Made by a program: the position numbers and the translations under genes
Shown here: positions 17,909-25,524 of the stretch, in pieces
Position numbering within the stretch: the stretch's first letter is position 1
Layout of the letters: the number at the start of each line of letters is the position of its first letter
Notes under the pieces: model-generated
Databases searched by the model: none
Told to the model about the DNA's origin: nothing
What the model saw: only the letters and a program-made list of their open reading frames with translations
Assembly: GCA_964601515.1 (NCBI GenBank)
Contig: CAZRNU010000034.1
Location: 1 to 25,524 of the forward strand
Direction of reading: 5' to 3'
Source: PWND01 sp964601515
GTDB lineage: Bacteria > Bacteroidota > Bacteroidia > Bacteroidales > UBA7960
Length of the DNA stretch: 25,524 bases

Positions 17909-17916
17909 CAAAATTA
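17909..17916 (-). promoter_or_regulatory. Putative -7 promoter box for the first receiver gene
   Basis: The minus strand reads TAATTTTG, an exact TAnnTTTG match, 31 bases before the ATG at 17877. It sits in the 215-base gap separating the signalling cluster from the operon at 18093-25524. The gap is AT-rich, and I see no gene in it. Confidence 0.42.
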
Positions 17917-18054
17917 GTAAAAAAAATTCTAAAGATTATAGAATTGATAAGGCTTTTCAGTGATTATTTGTTAACAAAAGTTATATTAACAATTTAGGCT
18001 AGAAAAATAACGATGCTTAATTAAAATAGGGAGATAAAAATAAACTAAAAAATC

Positions 18055-18086
18055 AAAAAAAAACCCAACAAATGCCAATTGTGTTT
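18055..18086 (-). terminator. Possible terminator at the end of the sia/ABC operon
   Basis: Downstream of the last gene the minus strand has a weak, imperfect AAACACAA/TTGTTGGGTTT hairpin followed by nine T residues (18055-18063 on the plus strand are A). The T tract is clear and the stem is poor. Confidence 0.3.
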
Positions 18087-18092
18087 GATTAA

Positions 18093-18530
18093 TTACTTTA
18101 CTGATGAAACTATTCCCATAGCACATCCTTGATTCCCGTCTTCAAAATATAAATCTATATGATATACACCGCTCATGTTACAATTAAACTGTATGTGGGG
18201 GAGATGTCTTTTTTGTTCAATAAGATAGGTAGTTCCCATTAATCTATCCTGATGATATAGGCTTATAATAACCTTTCCTGGCAATTCACTAGCATTACAA
18301 GCAAATATTTTATATGTAGTCCCGGAATTAAATACCATATTAAATCTGCTAACAGGTAATGAACTGCCGGCTTTTTGAGCTTCAAGCTGTACAGGGAAGC
18401 TTTTTAAAAACCTTGTATCACCTAATTTTCCATGACAGATATCGAGCAATGCTTCACCACATTGAGCATTAAGGGTCTTAGAAGCTATTAATAGAATAAT
18501 AAATAGACAAAGAAATATCGTTTTTTTCAT
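18093..18530 (-). CDS. Small secreted cysteine-containing protein, paralogue A
   Basis: This is a 145-residue secreted protein of unknown function. Residues 1-22 form a signal peptide, with cleavage likely before Q23 (LNA/QCG). C24 lies one residue too far for a lipobox, so it is probably not a lipoprotein. The mature part of about 123 residues is beta-rich and has five cysteines at 24, 32, 78, 117 and 136. Recognisable segments are LGDTRFLKSFPVQLE, GTTYKIFACNA, and a C-terminal CNMSGVYHIDLYFEDG. It is a gapless duplicate of the protein encoded just upstream (18580-19014), about 72% identical by hand count. It is the last gene of the run beginning with the PP2C/SiaB/SiaC genes, 49 bases after its neighbour. 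The beta-rich, disulfide-capable fold suggests an extracytoplasmic binding or adhesion role, but that is a guess. Confidence 0.85.
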   Translation of the reverse strand: MKKTIFLCLFIILLIASKTLNAQCGEALLDICHGKLGDTRFLKSFPVQLEAQKAGSSLPVSRFNMVFNSGTTYKIFACNASELPGKVIISLYHQDRLMGTTYLIEQKRHLPHIQFNCNMSGVYHIDLYFEDGNQGCAMGIVSSVK

Positions 18531-18579
18531 TAATTCTTTAAATTAAATTTCACCAGTATTACCTCTAAACATTTGTGTG

Positions 18580-19014
18580 TTATTTGCTTGAAGAAACAAC
18601 ACCTACTGCACATCCTTTTTTACCTTCCTCAAAATAAAAGTCGATATGATAAAGTCCGCTCATATTACATGGAAAATCGATATGTGGAAAATGCGTTTTC
18701 GAATCAATAGAAAAAGAGGTCACAAGTAATCTATCTTGAAAATTTAAGCTAAATATAACTTTTCCCGGAAATTCCTGAGCATTACAAGCAAATATTCTAT
18801 AAGTTGTACCGGCATTAAACACCATACTATATCTTACAACCGGAAGTGATGAACCAGGTTTTTGTTCTTCAAGCTGCACAGGAAAGCTTTTTAAAAATCT
18901 TGTTTCGCCTAATTTTGAGTGACAGGCGTCTAATAATGCATCTCCGCATTGGGCATTCAACTTGCCGGCAAATATTACTGTTGAGAAGAATACTATAATC
19001 AATAAATTTTTCAT
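18580..19014 (-). CDS. Small secreted cysteine-containing protein, paralogue B
   Basis: This is a 144-residue secreted protein of unknown function, the tandem twin of the 18093-18530 product. The signal peptide is residues 1-21 and the mature form starts at QCGDALLDACH. The five cysteines (23, 31, 77, 116, 135) align exactly with those of the twin. I chose the ATG at 19012-19014, which gives MKNLLIIVFF; an in-frame ATG 11 codons upstream would place charged residues before the signal peptide. The odd number of conserved cysteines leaves at least one unpaired in a monomer, so dimerisation or a metal/ligand role is possible. It lies 58 bases after the lipoprotein gene with no promoter box in the gap. 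Confidence 0.85.
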   Translation of the reverse strand: MKNLLIIVFFSTVIFAGKLNAQCGDALLDACHSKLGETRFLKSFPVQLEEQKPGSSLPVVRYSMVFNAGTTYRIFACNAQEFPGKVIFSLNFQDRLLVTSFSIDSKTHFPHIDFPCNMSGLYHIDFYFEEGKKGCAVGVVSSSK

Positions 19015-19072
19015 ATTTCTTTTCTTTATAGCTTGGTATAATATCATTATTTAATACCTTCTTAAAAATACA

Positions 19073-19978
19073 TTAACCGATTACTTTGGATCTAATTTCT
19101 GCTACTTTTCTTGCAATTTCTTCGACCATTTCCTGAGTAATATACACTTCGCTTCTTGAATTATCTACAATAACTATACTCCCGTTGATTTCATTAATCG
19201 TTGGTTCAGCATAAATGTATTGAATCTTTACATTATCGAATGATTTTTTCAAATTTAATAAATCATCAAACAACTCAGCAAAATTCGGATCTTTTCTATA
19301 ATTATTAAGCAATAGAGTCATATTGTCAAGAACAATTTTTTGCTCTCCAATTCTACGATAAATAATATCTTTATTTGGTGGTATAGTCTGCACATTTGTT
19401 GCAATATACATACTTTCTACCCATGTGCCATAAGAAATCAACACTGCAATATTACTCCTGTTCTGCTCAATCAAGTATCGGCTCATTTTGTCAAAACCAC
19501 TGTTTGTTATAAAAAGCACAGAGTCAATGTTTTTGCTTGACTCTGAAAGTCTGTTGAGGGTTTCATAATCAAAAAATTGTCCAACTCTTAAGTCTCCTGC
19601 AAGATCTTTAACATTTCTTAAGTATTGAAGGGTTGCCACTGTTCTATCATAAATATTCATGTATACAAGATCAGTTCCGTATACTCCAAGATTTAGTGCT
19701 TTTTTAAAATTAGTGTTGTAGCCTGAAATATTAGGAGCAGGGTTGAGTAGTTCTTGAGAATATACCACTCCTGATTTTTGCAACAAAGATGACATTTCTA
19801 CAGGGTTTGGTATTGAGGAAATCATTTCGCCAATCATATCATCTGATAGTTTGGCCTGAGATGTGATATCGGCATCTGATAAAAGGTCTGCAGCTTCTTC
19901 TCTATCTGCATTGTTACATGCGTTGAAAAATAGTGTAAAACTTGCTAGGACTGCTAAAAACAATGTTTTTTTTGCCAT
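19073..19978 (-). CDS. Lipoprotein of unknown function
   Basis: This is a 301-residue predicted lipoprotein. The signal peptide ends in the lipobox FFNAC, so C21 would be lipidated. The acidic residues that follow (NNADREEAADL) are reminiscent of surface-export signals in some Bacteroidota, which is an inference. The rest is soluble and mostly helical, with no membrane segment and no catalytic motif I can name. It includes the segment YGTDLVYMNIYDRTVATLQYL with conserved-looking aromatic positions. It lies 65 bases downstream of the ABC transporter gene and upstream of the secreted pair, so it is probably the envelope partner of that transporter. I recall similar lipoproteins beside such transporters in other Bacteroidota but could not check this. 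Confidence 0.85.
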   Translation of the reverse strand: MAKKTLFLAVLASFTLFFNACNNADREEAADLLSDADITSQAKLSDDMIGEMISSIPNPVEMSSLLQKSGVVYSQELLNPAPNISGYNTNFKKALNLGVYGTDLVYMNIYDRTVATLQYLRNVKDLAGDLRVGQFFDYETLNRLSESSKNIDSVLFITNSGFDKMSRYLIEQNRSNIAVLISYGTWVESMYIATNVQTIPPNKDIIYRRIGEQKIVLDNMTLLLNNYRKDPNFAELFDDLLNLKKSFDNVKIQYIYAEPTINEINGSIVIVDNSRSEVYITQEMVEEIARKVAEIRSKVIG

Positions 19979-20043
19979 AATGTTATGATTATATAATTTA
20001 TACTATATGGTTTGAATTCTTATTCAAATAATGTGCCTAAAAT

Positions 20044-23000
20044 TTATATTCCGGTCATATTTATAAAAAACTTACTAATTTTTGTTTTTAATCCAAATAA
20101 TTTTCTATTTATTATAGGTCCAAAATCACCGAAAAAGTCAAGAAATCTTTTCAATCCCTGATAATAAAGTAAGATGTACATAAGTATTGTGAACACCCAT
20201 ATCATAGAGACATTAAATATGAATGTATCAACAAAATACCCAAAGAAATTTTTTCTTGGGGCCATAAAATGAGTTCTGAAAGAAAGCTTATTTGTATCCT
20301 GAGGGTCAAGATATATTGGATCGATTTTTTGTACAAGTCTGTTATCCAGCCTAACCACATATAATGTAATCATTTGATTTTTTGCAAACTTGGCAAGAAA
20401 ATCATTGTAATAGCTGTCTTTTAATTTATTAAACTCCTTGTCTTTCTCAGGTGTATTGGTCATCTCTTGTATTCTGCCATCTATGACATTATCCATGTAG
20501 TTGCCATTATCTCTGTAAAAATCCATCAATTTGTTAATATGATTTATCAAACTGTCAGAAATAGCAAAAGTAATTTTATCCTGATATAAATAATCTTCAT
20601 ATTGGAATTTGAGTTTGTGTAATCTAAAGAATTCCGAATTATTTTCTCTTGTTAATTCGTTTCTAATTAACTCAAGATTATCAGCAGTAATATAAGGTTC
20701 TTGTTTAGCTAAAAATCTAAATCTATAGTTTTCAACATATCTTTTAAGTTCAGGCAGATAATATATATTCTTGTAATTACAAATACTTAGTACCTTGTTT
20801 TGATCATAAAACTGTTTATAATACTTATTATTTTTGTATTGATGAACAATAAGACCCTCAAAAGCCCAGCGAGAAGGCATTACTTCCGCAATAATAGGAA
20901 CTTTATCTCTTCCGCCGCCAAACGAGCTATTTATCTTATCGAAGCTAAACATAGCACCCGTTAGTACCATCTGAGGAATTATCAAGAATGGGATTAATAT
21001 ATATATTGTAACAGCCGAATTAAAGGCTGATGAAATATTAAGTCCTAGAACATTTGCAAATGCTGAAAGGGTAAAGAAAACCAGCCAATATTCAAAATAC
21101 ATTCCTTTTATGCCAAATATAGAATTTCCGACTAAAACAAAAAGAATTGCTTGAACGGCTGATATTATAAATAAAATACCGATTTTTGAGAATAAATAAC
21201 TGCTTCGGCTTAAGTTAAGGAATGATTCTCTTTTTAAAATTTTACGGTCTTTATAAATTTCCTCAGCACTAACGATTAATCCTAAAAACAGAGCAACAAT
21301 CGCGCACATGAAAATGTATGGCATTAGGTTTTCGTTAGCTCTGAAAATATATACATTTGACGTTGGGTCTTCAATATACCTAATAATAAACGCCAGCAGA
21401 AAACCAAGAATAGGTGCTTCAAGGAAGTTTAGCACAAGGTATTGGGTATTGGATAGTTTTGAGAACATATCTCTTGCAAAGAAGATCTTAAACTGCTTGA
21501 GCCATGAAGGCTTTTTAAAGGCTTCAGGCAATTCGTCGTAATCTTCAGTTGCCTCAACACCTTTGTGTCGTTGTCTATAATGATCGTTCCATTCTTGAGG
21601 CATTACTTTTCTACTAGCAGTAGGTCTACCATATTCATCAACAATTCTTGATTCAATTATTGAAAAGATTGTTTCAGGATTTACGTTACCGCAAGTTGGA
21701 CATTCACCAATATTGCTATTAATTTGGTTATCAAGAGTTTTAAAGTAAATAACAGCTTCAACAGGATTTCCGTAATAAATTTGATATCCACCCTCATCAA
21801 GAATAACTACATTATCGAACATTTTGTAGATTTCAGATGAAGGTTGATGTATAACAACAAAAATGAGTTTACCTCTAACGGCTAACTCTCTGAGCAATTC
21901 CATTACATTCTCAGAGTCTCTTGATGACAGACCTGATGTTGGTTCGTCGACAAAAAGAATAGCAGGCTCACGAATTAATTCAAGTCCAATATTAAGTCTT
22001 TTTCTCTGCCCACCGCTAATTTTTTTATTAAGGGGGTTTCCGACCTTAAGATCTTTTATATGGAATAGGCCTAAGCTTTGTAGTACTTTGGATACTTTTT
22101 CGCTAATTTCCTGTTCATTAAGATCTCTGTATATAAGTTTTGTATTATAATACAGGTTTTCGTAAACAGTTAATTCTTCTATAAGTAAATCATCTTGAGG
22201 AATATAGCCTACAATTCCTTTTACAAGTTCAGTTTCTTTGTGAATATCTACTCCATTAATTAATATGTTGCCATTTGTAGGAGCAACTATTCCGGATAAG
22301 ACATTTAGAAGAGTAGTTTTGCCTGCACCACTACCACCCATAATAGCAACCATTTTCCCAGATTGCTCATGGATATTAATATTTCTTAAACCAATGTGCC
22401 CGTTTGGAAATTTGAGAGTAACATCATTTGCTTTTACAACTACATTGATAGACGTTGAATCTGAAAGAAAAGTTGAAGCAATATCAGTATAGAATATTGG
22501 TTTTCCTTTAGGCTGTTTAATTACACTTCCTGTTGCAAATAAGTAAATTCTACTGCTAATAATTGGCAAGCCATTAAGCAGTAGCTCATTAGTACCGGTG
22601 TATCTAAGGAAATATAGTTCAACTGAAGGCACTCTAAGAATAATAATTTTACCTTCAAGCTGGGGAGAATTAATGTAATTTTCCAACTTATCAGCTTCAT
22701 TTGCAAGATCTCCTATTACGAGCATTTCAGGATGAGCAAAATCAGCATCAGAGTTGTTAAGAACAAATGCTTCAATAGCTTGATATTCTTCTCTGCTGAT
22801 ATTGAATACCTCAGCAGCGGTATCAATGATTGCCATTCTTTGCGGAGTAAATTTTTTGTCTGAATTTACTAGTTCAAACAACCTTACAAGAACGACAACC
22901 TTTTGTTTTTGAGTAAGAGTTTTATTGATTTTTTTTGCAATCCCGAGGGTCTTAACTGAATCCTTAACAGAAGTAAGTTTTACTTTATCTTTTGCCTCTT

Positions 23001-23187
23001 CATCGTCTCCTTTTTGTCCGCCAATAAAATTATCAAACAACGTAAGATATTCCTTGACCGAGCTTTCATTCAATTGCTGTTTTAGGAATACGTGCACATA
23101 ATCACGTTCGTTAACAGACAAACCTTCGTCTTGTTTTGCTATAATAGCAAAAAGTTGCATCAAGGCTTTTAGAATCTCTTCACTCAT
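20044..23187 (-). CDS. TerB-like/ABCG-type ABC transporter fusion
   Basis: This 1047-residue inner membrane protein fuses four parts. Residues 1-145 are helical and resemble a TerB-like domain. Residues about 150-245 are beta-rich and FHA-like (low confidence). Residues about 250-480 are an ABC ATPase: Walker A GGSGAGKT 284-291, Q-loop Q331, signature ISGGQRKRLNIG from 390, Walker B ILFVDE 410-415, H447. Residues 583-1009 are an ABC-2/ABCG-type permease with about six transmembrane helices (near 583-604, 622-641, 667-689, 699-720, 724-746, 986-1009). A roughly 240-residue loop between the last two should face the periplasm. A CxxC pair (C496, C499) lies between ATPase and membrane parts. ATPase-before-permease order is the ABCG/White arrangement and suggests export. 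The gene follows siaC by 58 bases. The substrate is unknown; tellurite resistance should not be read into the TerB-like part. Confidence 0.9.
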   Translation of the reverse strand: MSEEILKALMQLFAIIAKQDEGLSVNERDYVHVFLKQQLNESSVKEYLTLFDNFIGGQKGDDEEAKDKVKLTSVKDSVKTLGIAKKINKTLTQKQKVVVLVRLFELVNSDKKFTPQRMAIIDTAAEVFNISREEYQAIEAFVLNNSDADFAHPEMLVIGDLANEADKLENYINSPQLEGKIIILRVPSVELYFLRYTGTNELLLNGLPIISSRIYLFATGSVIKQPKGKPIFYTDIASTFLSDSTSINVVVKANDVTLKFPNGHIGLRNINIHEQSGKMVAIMGGSGAGKTTLLNVLSGIVAPTNGNILINGVDIHKETELVKGIVGYIPQDDLLIEELTVYENLYYNTKLIYRDLNEQEISEKVSKVLQSLGLFHIKDLKVGNPLNKKISGGQRKRLNIGLELIREPAILFVDEPTSGLSSRDSENVMELLRELAVRGKLIFVVIHQPSSEIYKMFDNVVILDEGGYQIYYGNPVEAVIYFKTLDNQINSNIGECPTCGNVNPETIFSIIESRIVDEYGRPTASRKVMPQEWNDHYRQRHKGVEATEDYDELPEAFKKPSWLKQFKIFFARDMFSKLSNTQYLVLNFLEAPILGFLLAFIIRYIEDPTSNVYIFRANENLMPYIFMCAIVALFLGLIVSAEEIYKDRKILKRESFLNLSRSSYLFSKIGILFIISAVQAILFVLVGNSIFGIKGMYFEYWLVFFTLSAFANVLGLNISSAFNSAVTIYILIPFLIIPQMVLTGAMFSFDKINSSFGGGRDKVPIIAEVMPSRWAFEGLIVHQYKNNKYYKQFYDQNKVLSICNYKNIYYLPELKRYVENYRFRFLAKQEPYITADNLELIRNELTRENNSEFFRLHKLKFQYEDYLYQDKITFAISDSLINHINKLMDFYRDNGNYMDNVIDGRIQEMTNTPEKDKEFNKLKDSYYNDFLAKFAKNQMITLYVVRLDNRLVQKIDPIYLDPQDTNKLSFRTHFMAPRKNFFGYFVDTFIFNVSMIWVFTILMYILLYYQGLKRFLDFFGDFGPIINRKLFGLKTKISKFFINMTGI

Positions 23188-23245
23188 TTAATTTGAATAT
23201 TTGTAATTATTAGTGGGATCTAATAACAGAATAATAAATTCAACA

Positions 23246-23620
23246 TTAATAGCTATACATCTCAAAAGGAATGTCAACTATTTCAGAGTATTCTTCTCCT
23301 GCTTCCTGCATATCTTCGTCATCTTCCTGATAATACCAATGAATGATTATTTCATGACCTTCTTTCATAATGTCTTCAAATTTTAAAAGAATGTCTAATA
23401 AGATCTTTGAAGAAGCAGTATTAAAGTATTCAAGTCTGAAAATAACAGTAGTCTTAGGATTTGGACTTTTAGCGTATTCTTCAATCCATTGAATAACAGG
23501 CGCATAAAAAGTCACCACATCTTCCGGAAGAGAACGACCTGAAAACTCAATTATGTTATTTTCCGCATCTAGTATTACATTCGGGGTATCGTCAGAACCT
23601 TTAATTTTTATTACGTCCAT
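23246..23620 (-). CDS. siaC: SiaC-family regulatory phosphoprotein (DUF1987)
   Basis: This is a 124-residue cytoplasmic partner-switch protein. The family motif LEYFNTASSK is present, and its threonine is residue T68, the same number as the threonine phosphorylated by SiaB in Pseudomonas aeruginosa SiaC. The family is known to bind and activate the diguanylate cyclase SiaD when unphosphorylated. Other features are the N-terminal NVILDAENNIIEFSGRSLPED and an acidic C-terminal half. The length is standard. It starts 20 bases after the siaB stop and precedes the ABC transporter gene, not a cyclase. I infer that the regulated target here may be the transporter or another protein outside the window. 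Confidence 0.92.
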   Translation of the reverse strand: MDVIKIKGSDDTPNVILDAENNIIEFSGRSLPEDVVTFYAPVIQWIEEYAKSPNPKTTVIFRLEYFNTASSKILLDILLKFEDIMKEGHEIIIHWYYQEDDEDMQEAGEEYSEIVDIPFEMYSY

Positions 23621-23640
23621 GGTATAAATTTTTATAGTTG

Positions 23641-24225
23641 TTATTCAATTTTTCTCGAAATTTTTGTTCTTAGAAGGAAGAAAGAATTAATATCATCCAT
23701 ATCGTGAAAGTGGTACTCGAGCTTTTCTCCGGTTTTTCTGGCAATATCAATAAGCCCAAGCCCGGCACCTCCTTTATCAGATAGGGAGCCCTCTCTCATT
23801 TGTTTTTTAAATAATTCTTTTAGCCCTTCTTTATCAAGTTGATTAATTTTTTCTAATAAAGCTTTAAGTTCGGGTACTTTATTTTTATCAACAGGATTGC
23901 CGGTAATAACGTGATACTCTTCATTATTATTACCAAGCCGTCCAACGATGAAAATACCATTTCCGGATGAATCGCCCAATCTTCCTCTCAATTCATGTTC
24001 TTCAGAATGTTTGCTGAGATTTTGAAGGCACTCTACCATAACATGAAAAACTTTCTTTTTCATGGATATGTCTTCGCTGTAGCTATCCATCTTGTTTTCA
24101 GCCAATGATGTAAAAGCTTTAGTAATTTGATGGGTTATCTCTCCTTCATACACCAGAGTAAAATTGTAATTTATCATTTCCTGGTGGAAAGAGTAGATAA
24201 GTTTCATATAATCCACATTTTCCAT
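23641..24225 (-). CDS. siaB: SiaB-family protein kinase (GHKL fold)
   Basis: This is a 194-residue soluble kinase of the SiaB family, which phosphorylates SiaC. A GHKL ATP-binding site is visible: the N box has E65 and N69 in VECLQNLSKHS, and the glycine-rich lid KGGAGLGLIDIAR starts at 151. The N-terminus MKLIYSFHQEMINYNFTLVYEGEI is typical of the family. Its position between a PP2C phosphatase and SiaC matches the siaABC order of Pseudomonas. The gap to siaC is 20 bases and to the phosphatase 61 bases, with no promoter box, so the genes should be co-transcribed. I rejected an anti-sigma factor identity because the downstream partner is SiaC, not a STAS antagonist. Confidence 0.92.
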   Translation of the reverse strand: MENVDYMKLIYSFHQEMINYNFTLVYEGEITHQITKAFTSLAENKMDSYSEDISMKKKVFHVMVECLQNLSKHSEEHELRGRLGDSSGNGIFIVGRLGNNNEEYHVITGNPVDKNKVPELKALLEKINQLDKEGLKELFKKQMREGSLSDKGGAGLGLIDIARKTGEKLEYHFHDMDDINSFFLLRTKISRKIE

Positions 24226-24286
24226 GTTTACATGTTTTATATATTTATATATAATGGTCTTTTAAGCAATCTAAATTATAAAAAAA

Positions 24287-25524
24287 TTAAAAACGAATAC
24301 CAATTATCAAAACATCATCTATAGGTGTACCATCTCCGAGCCACTCCTGATAATCATTTTTGAATACATTAAAATAATTAGTCATTGGAGTGTCAATATT
24401 TTCAAGAATTTTTTCCCTAATACGTTTAGGAAAATATTTTTTCCCTTCAGGTCCACCAAATTGATCAGGCAAACCATCTGAGAAGAAAAATATTGAATCA
24501 TTTTTATTAATATCTATTACGTAATTTTCGAAAGTAGGTTCCGGTTTTCCATCTTTTGGTATTCCACCAATTGCAGATCTGGTCCCTTTATATTCTTCAA
24601 GTTCAGTTCCTCTGACAAAATAAAGCGGCCTATGAGCTCCGGAATACTCCATTTTCATCTGTTTCAAATTAATTTTACACAAAGCTACATCCATTCCGTC
24701 TCTGGCACTTGCTCCATCCATATCTTGTCTTAATGTTGTTTGAACTCCTTTATGAAGCTGATTTAAGATTTCGCCTGGCGATAATACAATTGGCTGGCTC
24801 AGAACCTGATTTAGAATAAAGTATCCAACAAGCGACAGCATAGCTCCCGGCACTCCGTGTCCTGTACAGTCAATAGCTGCAATATAAAGATCATCATTCT
24901 TTTTGTAAAACCAAGGGAAGTCTCCACTGACAATATCTCTGGGCATGTACAACATAAATGAGTCAGGGAAATATTGTTTTATATATTTTTGGCTTGGAAG
25001 AATTGCATTTTGAAGTCGGAAGGCATAGTTTATACTGTCAGTAATTTTAGTATTTTTCTCCTTAATCTCCTGTTCAATTTTTTTCAATTCTGTAATATCG
25101 TGAAGAATAAACAAAACGGTTTCAAGTCTATCTTCCTCATTATATTCAGGAATTGCATTTACGTTAACTGTTACAAGACTTTCCTGAATATGGAAGACCA
25201 TTTCTTTATGAACTTTTGCCTTAGATTTTTTAACTTCTTCAACAGTTTCATCAATAAAGCTAATAATTTCTCTTCTCAATCCAATTTCATTCAAATGCTT
25301 TTTATGGAATTCCTCTGCTTTTATACCTGTAAATGATTCTACTGCAGGGTTGGCATAGAAAAACTGTCTGTTTAAGTCAACACGAAGAATAATATCAGGA
25401 GAGTTGTCAGACAAAGTTTGCATTTGGCCGCGCATCCTTTGTTCCTTTTCAGCTCTTTTTCTTTCGGTTATGTCGCTTGTATTCAGGATTAGTCCATTAA
25501 TTGCAGGGTCATTAAGTAGGTTTC
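24287..25524 (-). CDS. PAS/PP2C (SpoIIE-type) serine phosphatase, SiaA-like, partial at 5' end
   Basis: This metal-dependent Ser/Thr phosphatase is probably the SiaA counterpart that dephosphorylates SiaC. A PAS domain occupies roughly codons 1-115 from the internal ATG at 25435, a coiled-coil linker follows (LKKIEQEIKEKNTK), then the PP2C/SpoIIE domain. Metal-binding acidic residues are visible in SGDF, DCTGHGVPGA, FFSDGLPDQFGG and the C-terminal DDVLIIG. The usual SGDFYW motif reads SGDFPW here. The frame stays open upstream of 25435 to the window edge and encodes GLILNTSDITERKRAEKEQR, the end of another PAS domain. The ATG at 25435 is therefore internal, and the gene begins outside the window. 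PAS sensing replaces the HAMP/membrane input known for Pseudomonas SiaA, as far as can be seen. Confidence 0.9.
   Translation of the reverse strand, partial: NLLNDPAINGLILNTSDITERKRAEKEQRMRGQMQTLSDNSPDIILRVDLNRQFFYANPAVESFTGIKAEEFHKKHLNEIGLRREIISFIDETVEEVKKSKAKVHKEMVFHIQESLVTVNVNAIPEYNEEDRLETVLFILHDITELKKIEQEIKEKNTKITDSINYAFRLQNAILPSQKYIKQYFPDSFMLYMPRDIVSGDFPWFYKKNDDLYIAAIDCTGHGVPGAMLSLVGYFILNQVLSQPIVLSPGEILNQLHKGVQTTLRQDMDGASARDGMDVALCKINLKQMKMEYSGAHRPLYFVRGTELEEYKGTRSAIGGIPKDGKPEPTFENYVIDINKNDSIFFFSDGLPDQFGGPEGKKYFPKRIREKILENIDTPMTNYFNVFKNDYQEWLGDGTPIDDVLIIGIRF

Noticed and set aside
17878..18092. Small gene or RNA in the gap between the signalling cluster and the sia operon
   Set aside because: The gap is AT-rich, without a convincing reading frame or stable structure; only a -7 box and a T tract are visible.
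20044..23187. Tellurite resistance function from the TerB-like domain
   Set aside because: TerB-like domains occur in many fusions; no other ter genes are nearby, and the transporter context is more informative.
23246..24225. Anti-sigma factor / STAS antagonist pair of the RsbW-RsbV or SpoIIAB-SpoIIAA type
   Set aside because: The logic is similar, but the small protein has the DUF1987 LEYFNTxSSK motif and the kinase has SiaB-family features; no sigma factor gene is present.

Overview
The window looks like chromosomal DNA from a low-GC member of the Bacteroidota (Bacteroidetes). The evidence is: exact copies of the Bacteroidota -7 promoter element TAnnTTTG upstream of many genes, almost no Shine-Dalgarno sequences, a CarboxypepD_reg/plug/barrel TonB-type receptor, a Bacteroidota-style topoisomerase IV subunit B, and signal peptides followed by Q. 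I see no rRNA or tRNA genes, CRISPR array, insertion sequence or prophage. It reads as stable chromosome, not a mobile island.

Layout, left to right. (1) 1-1863, minus strand: UDP-glucose dehydrogenase followed by a partial UDP-glucuronate decarboxylase, making UDP-xylose for surface polysaccharide. (2) 2061-3479, plus strand: a conserved Bacteroidota protein of unknown function. (3) 3492-6844, minus strand: a small exported barrel-like protein, then an outer membrane receptor gene broken by one in-frame TAA. (4) 7175-9025, plus strand: parE. (5) 9036-10975, minus strand: an aminotransferase and an omega-amidase overlapping by 13 bases, probably a transamination plus omega-amidase (methionine salvage / glutamine transaminase K) pair. 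(6) 11168-12358, plus strand: pgk, ending in a strong bidirectional terminator. (7) 12390-17877, minus strand: four signalling genes (receiver, PAS kinase, Rcp1-like receiver, hybrid kinase), probably one phosphorelay with several promoters. (8) 18093-25524, minus strand: seven co-oriented genes with gaps of about 20-65 bases. These encode a PAS/PP2C phosphatase (SiaA-like, cut by the window edge), SiaB kinase, SiaC phosphoprotein, a 1047-residue TerB-like/ABCG-type transporter, a lipoprotein and two tandem secreted paralogues.

The most interesting system is region 8. In Pseudomonas the SiaA/SiaB/SiaC partner switch controls the diguanylate cyclase SiaD. No GGDEF protein is visible here. A fused ABC transporter occupies the next position, followed by envelope and secreted proteins. 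The inference is a phosphorylation-controlled transporter or export module whose output differs from c-di-GMP. The other notable observation is the single-base nonsense mutation in the receptor gene at 6164-6166, with the reading frame otherwise intact on both sides.
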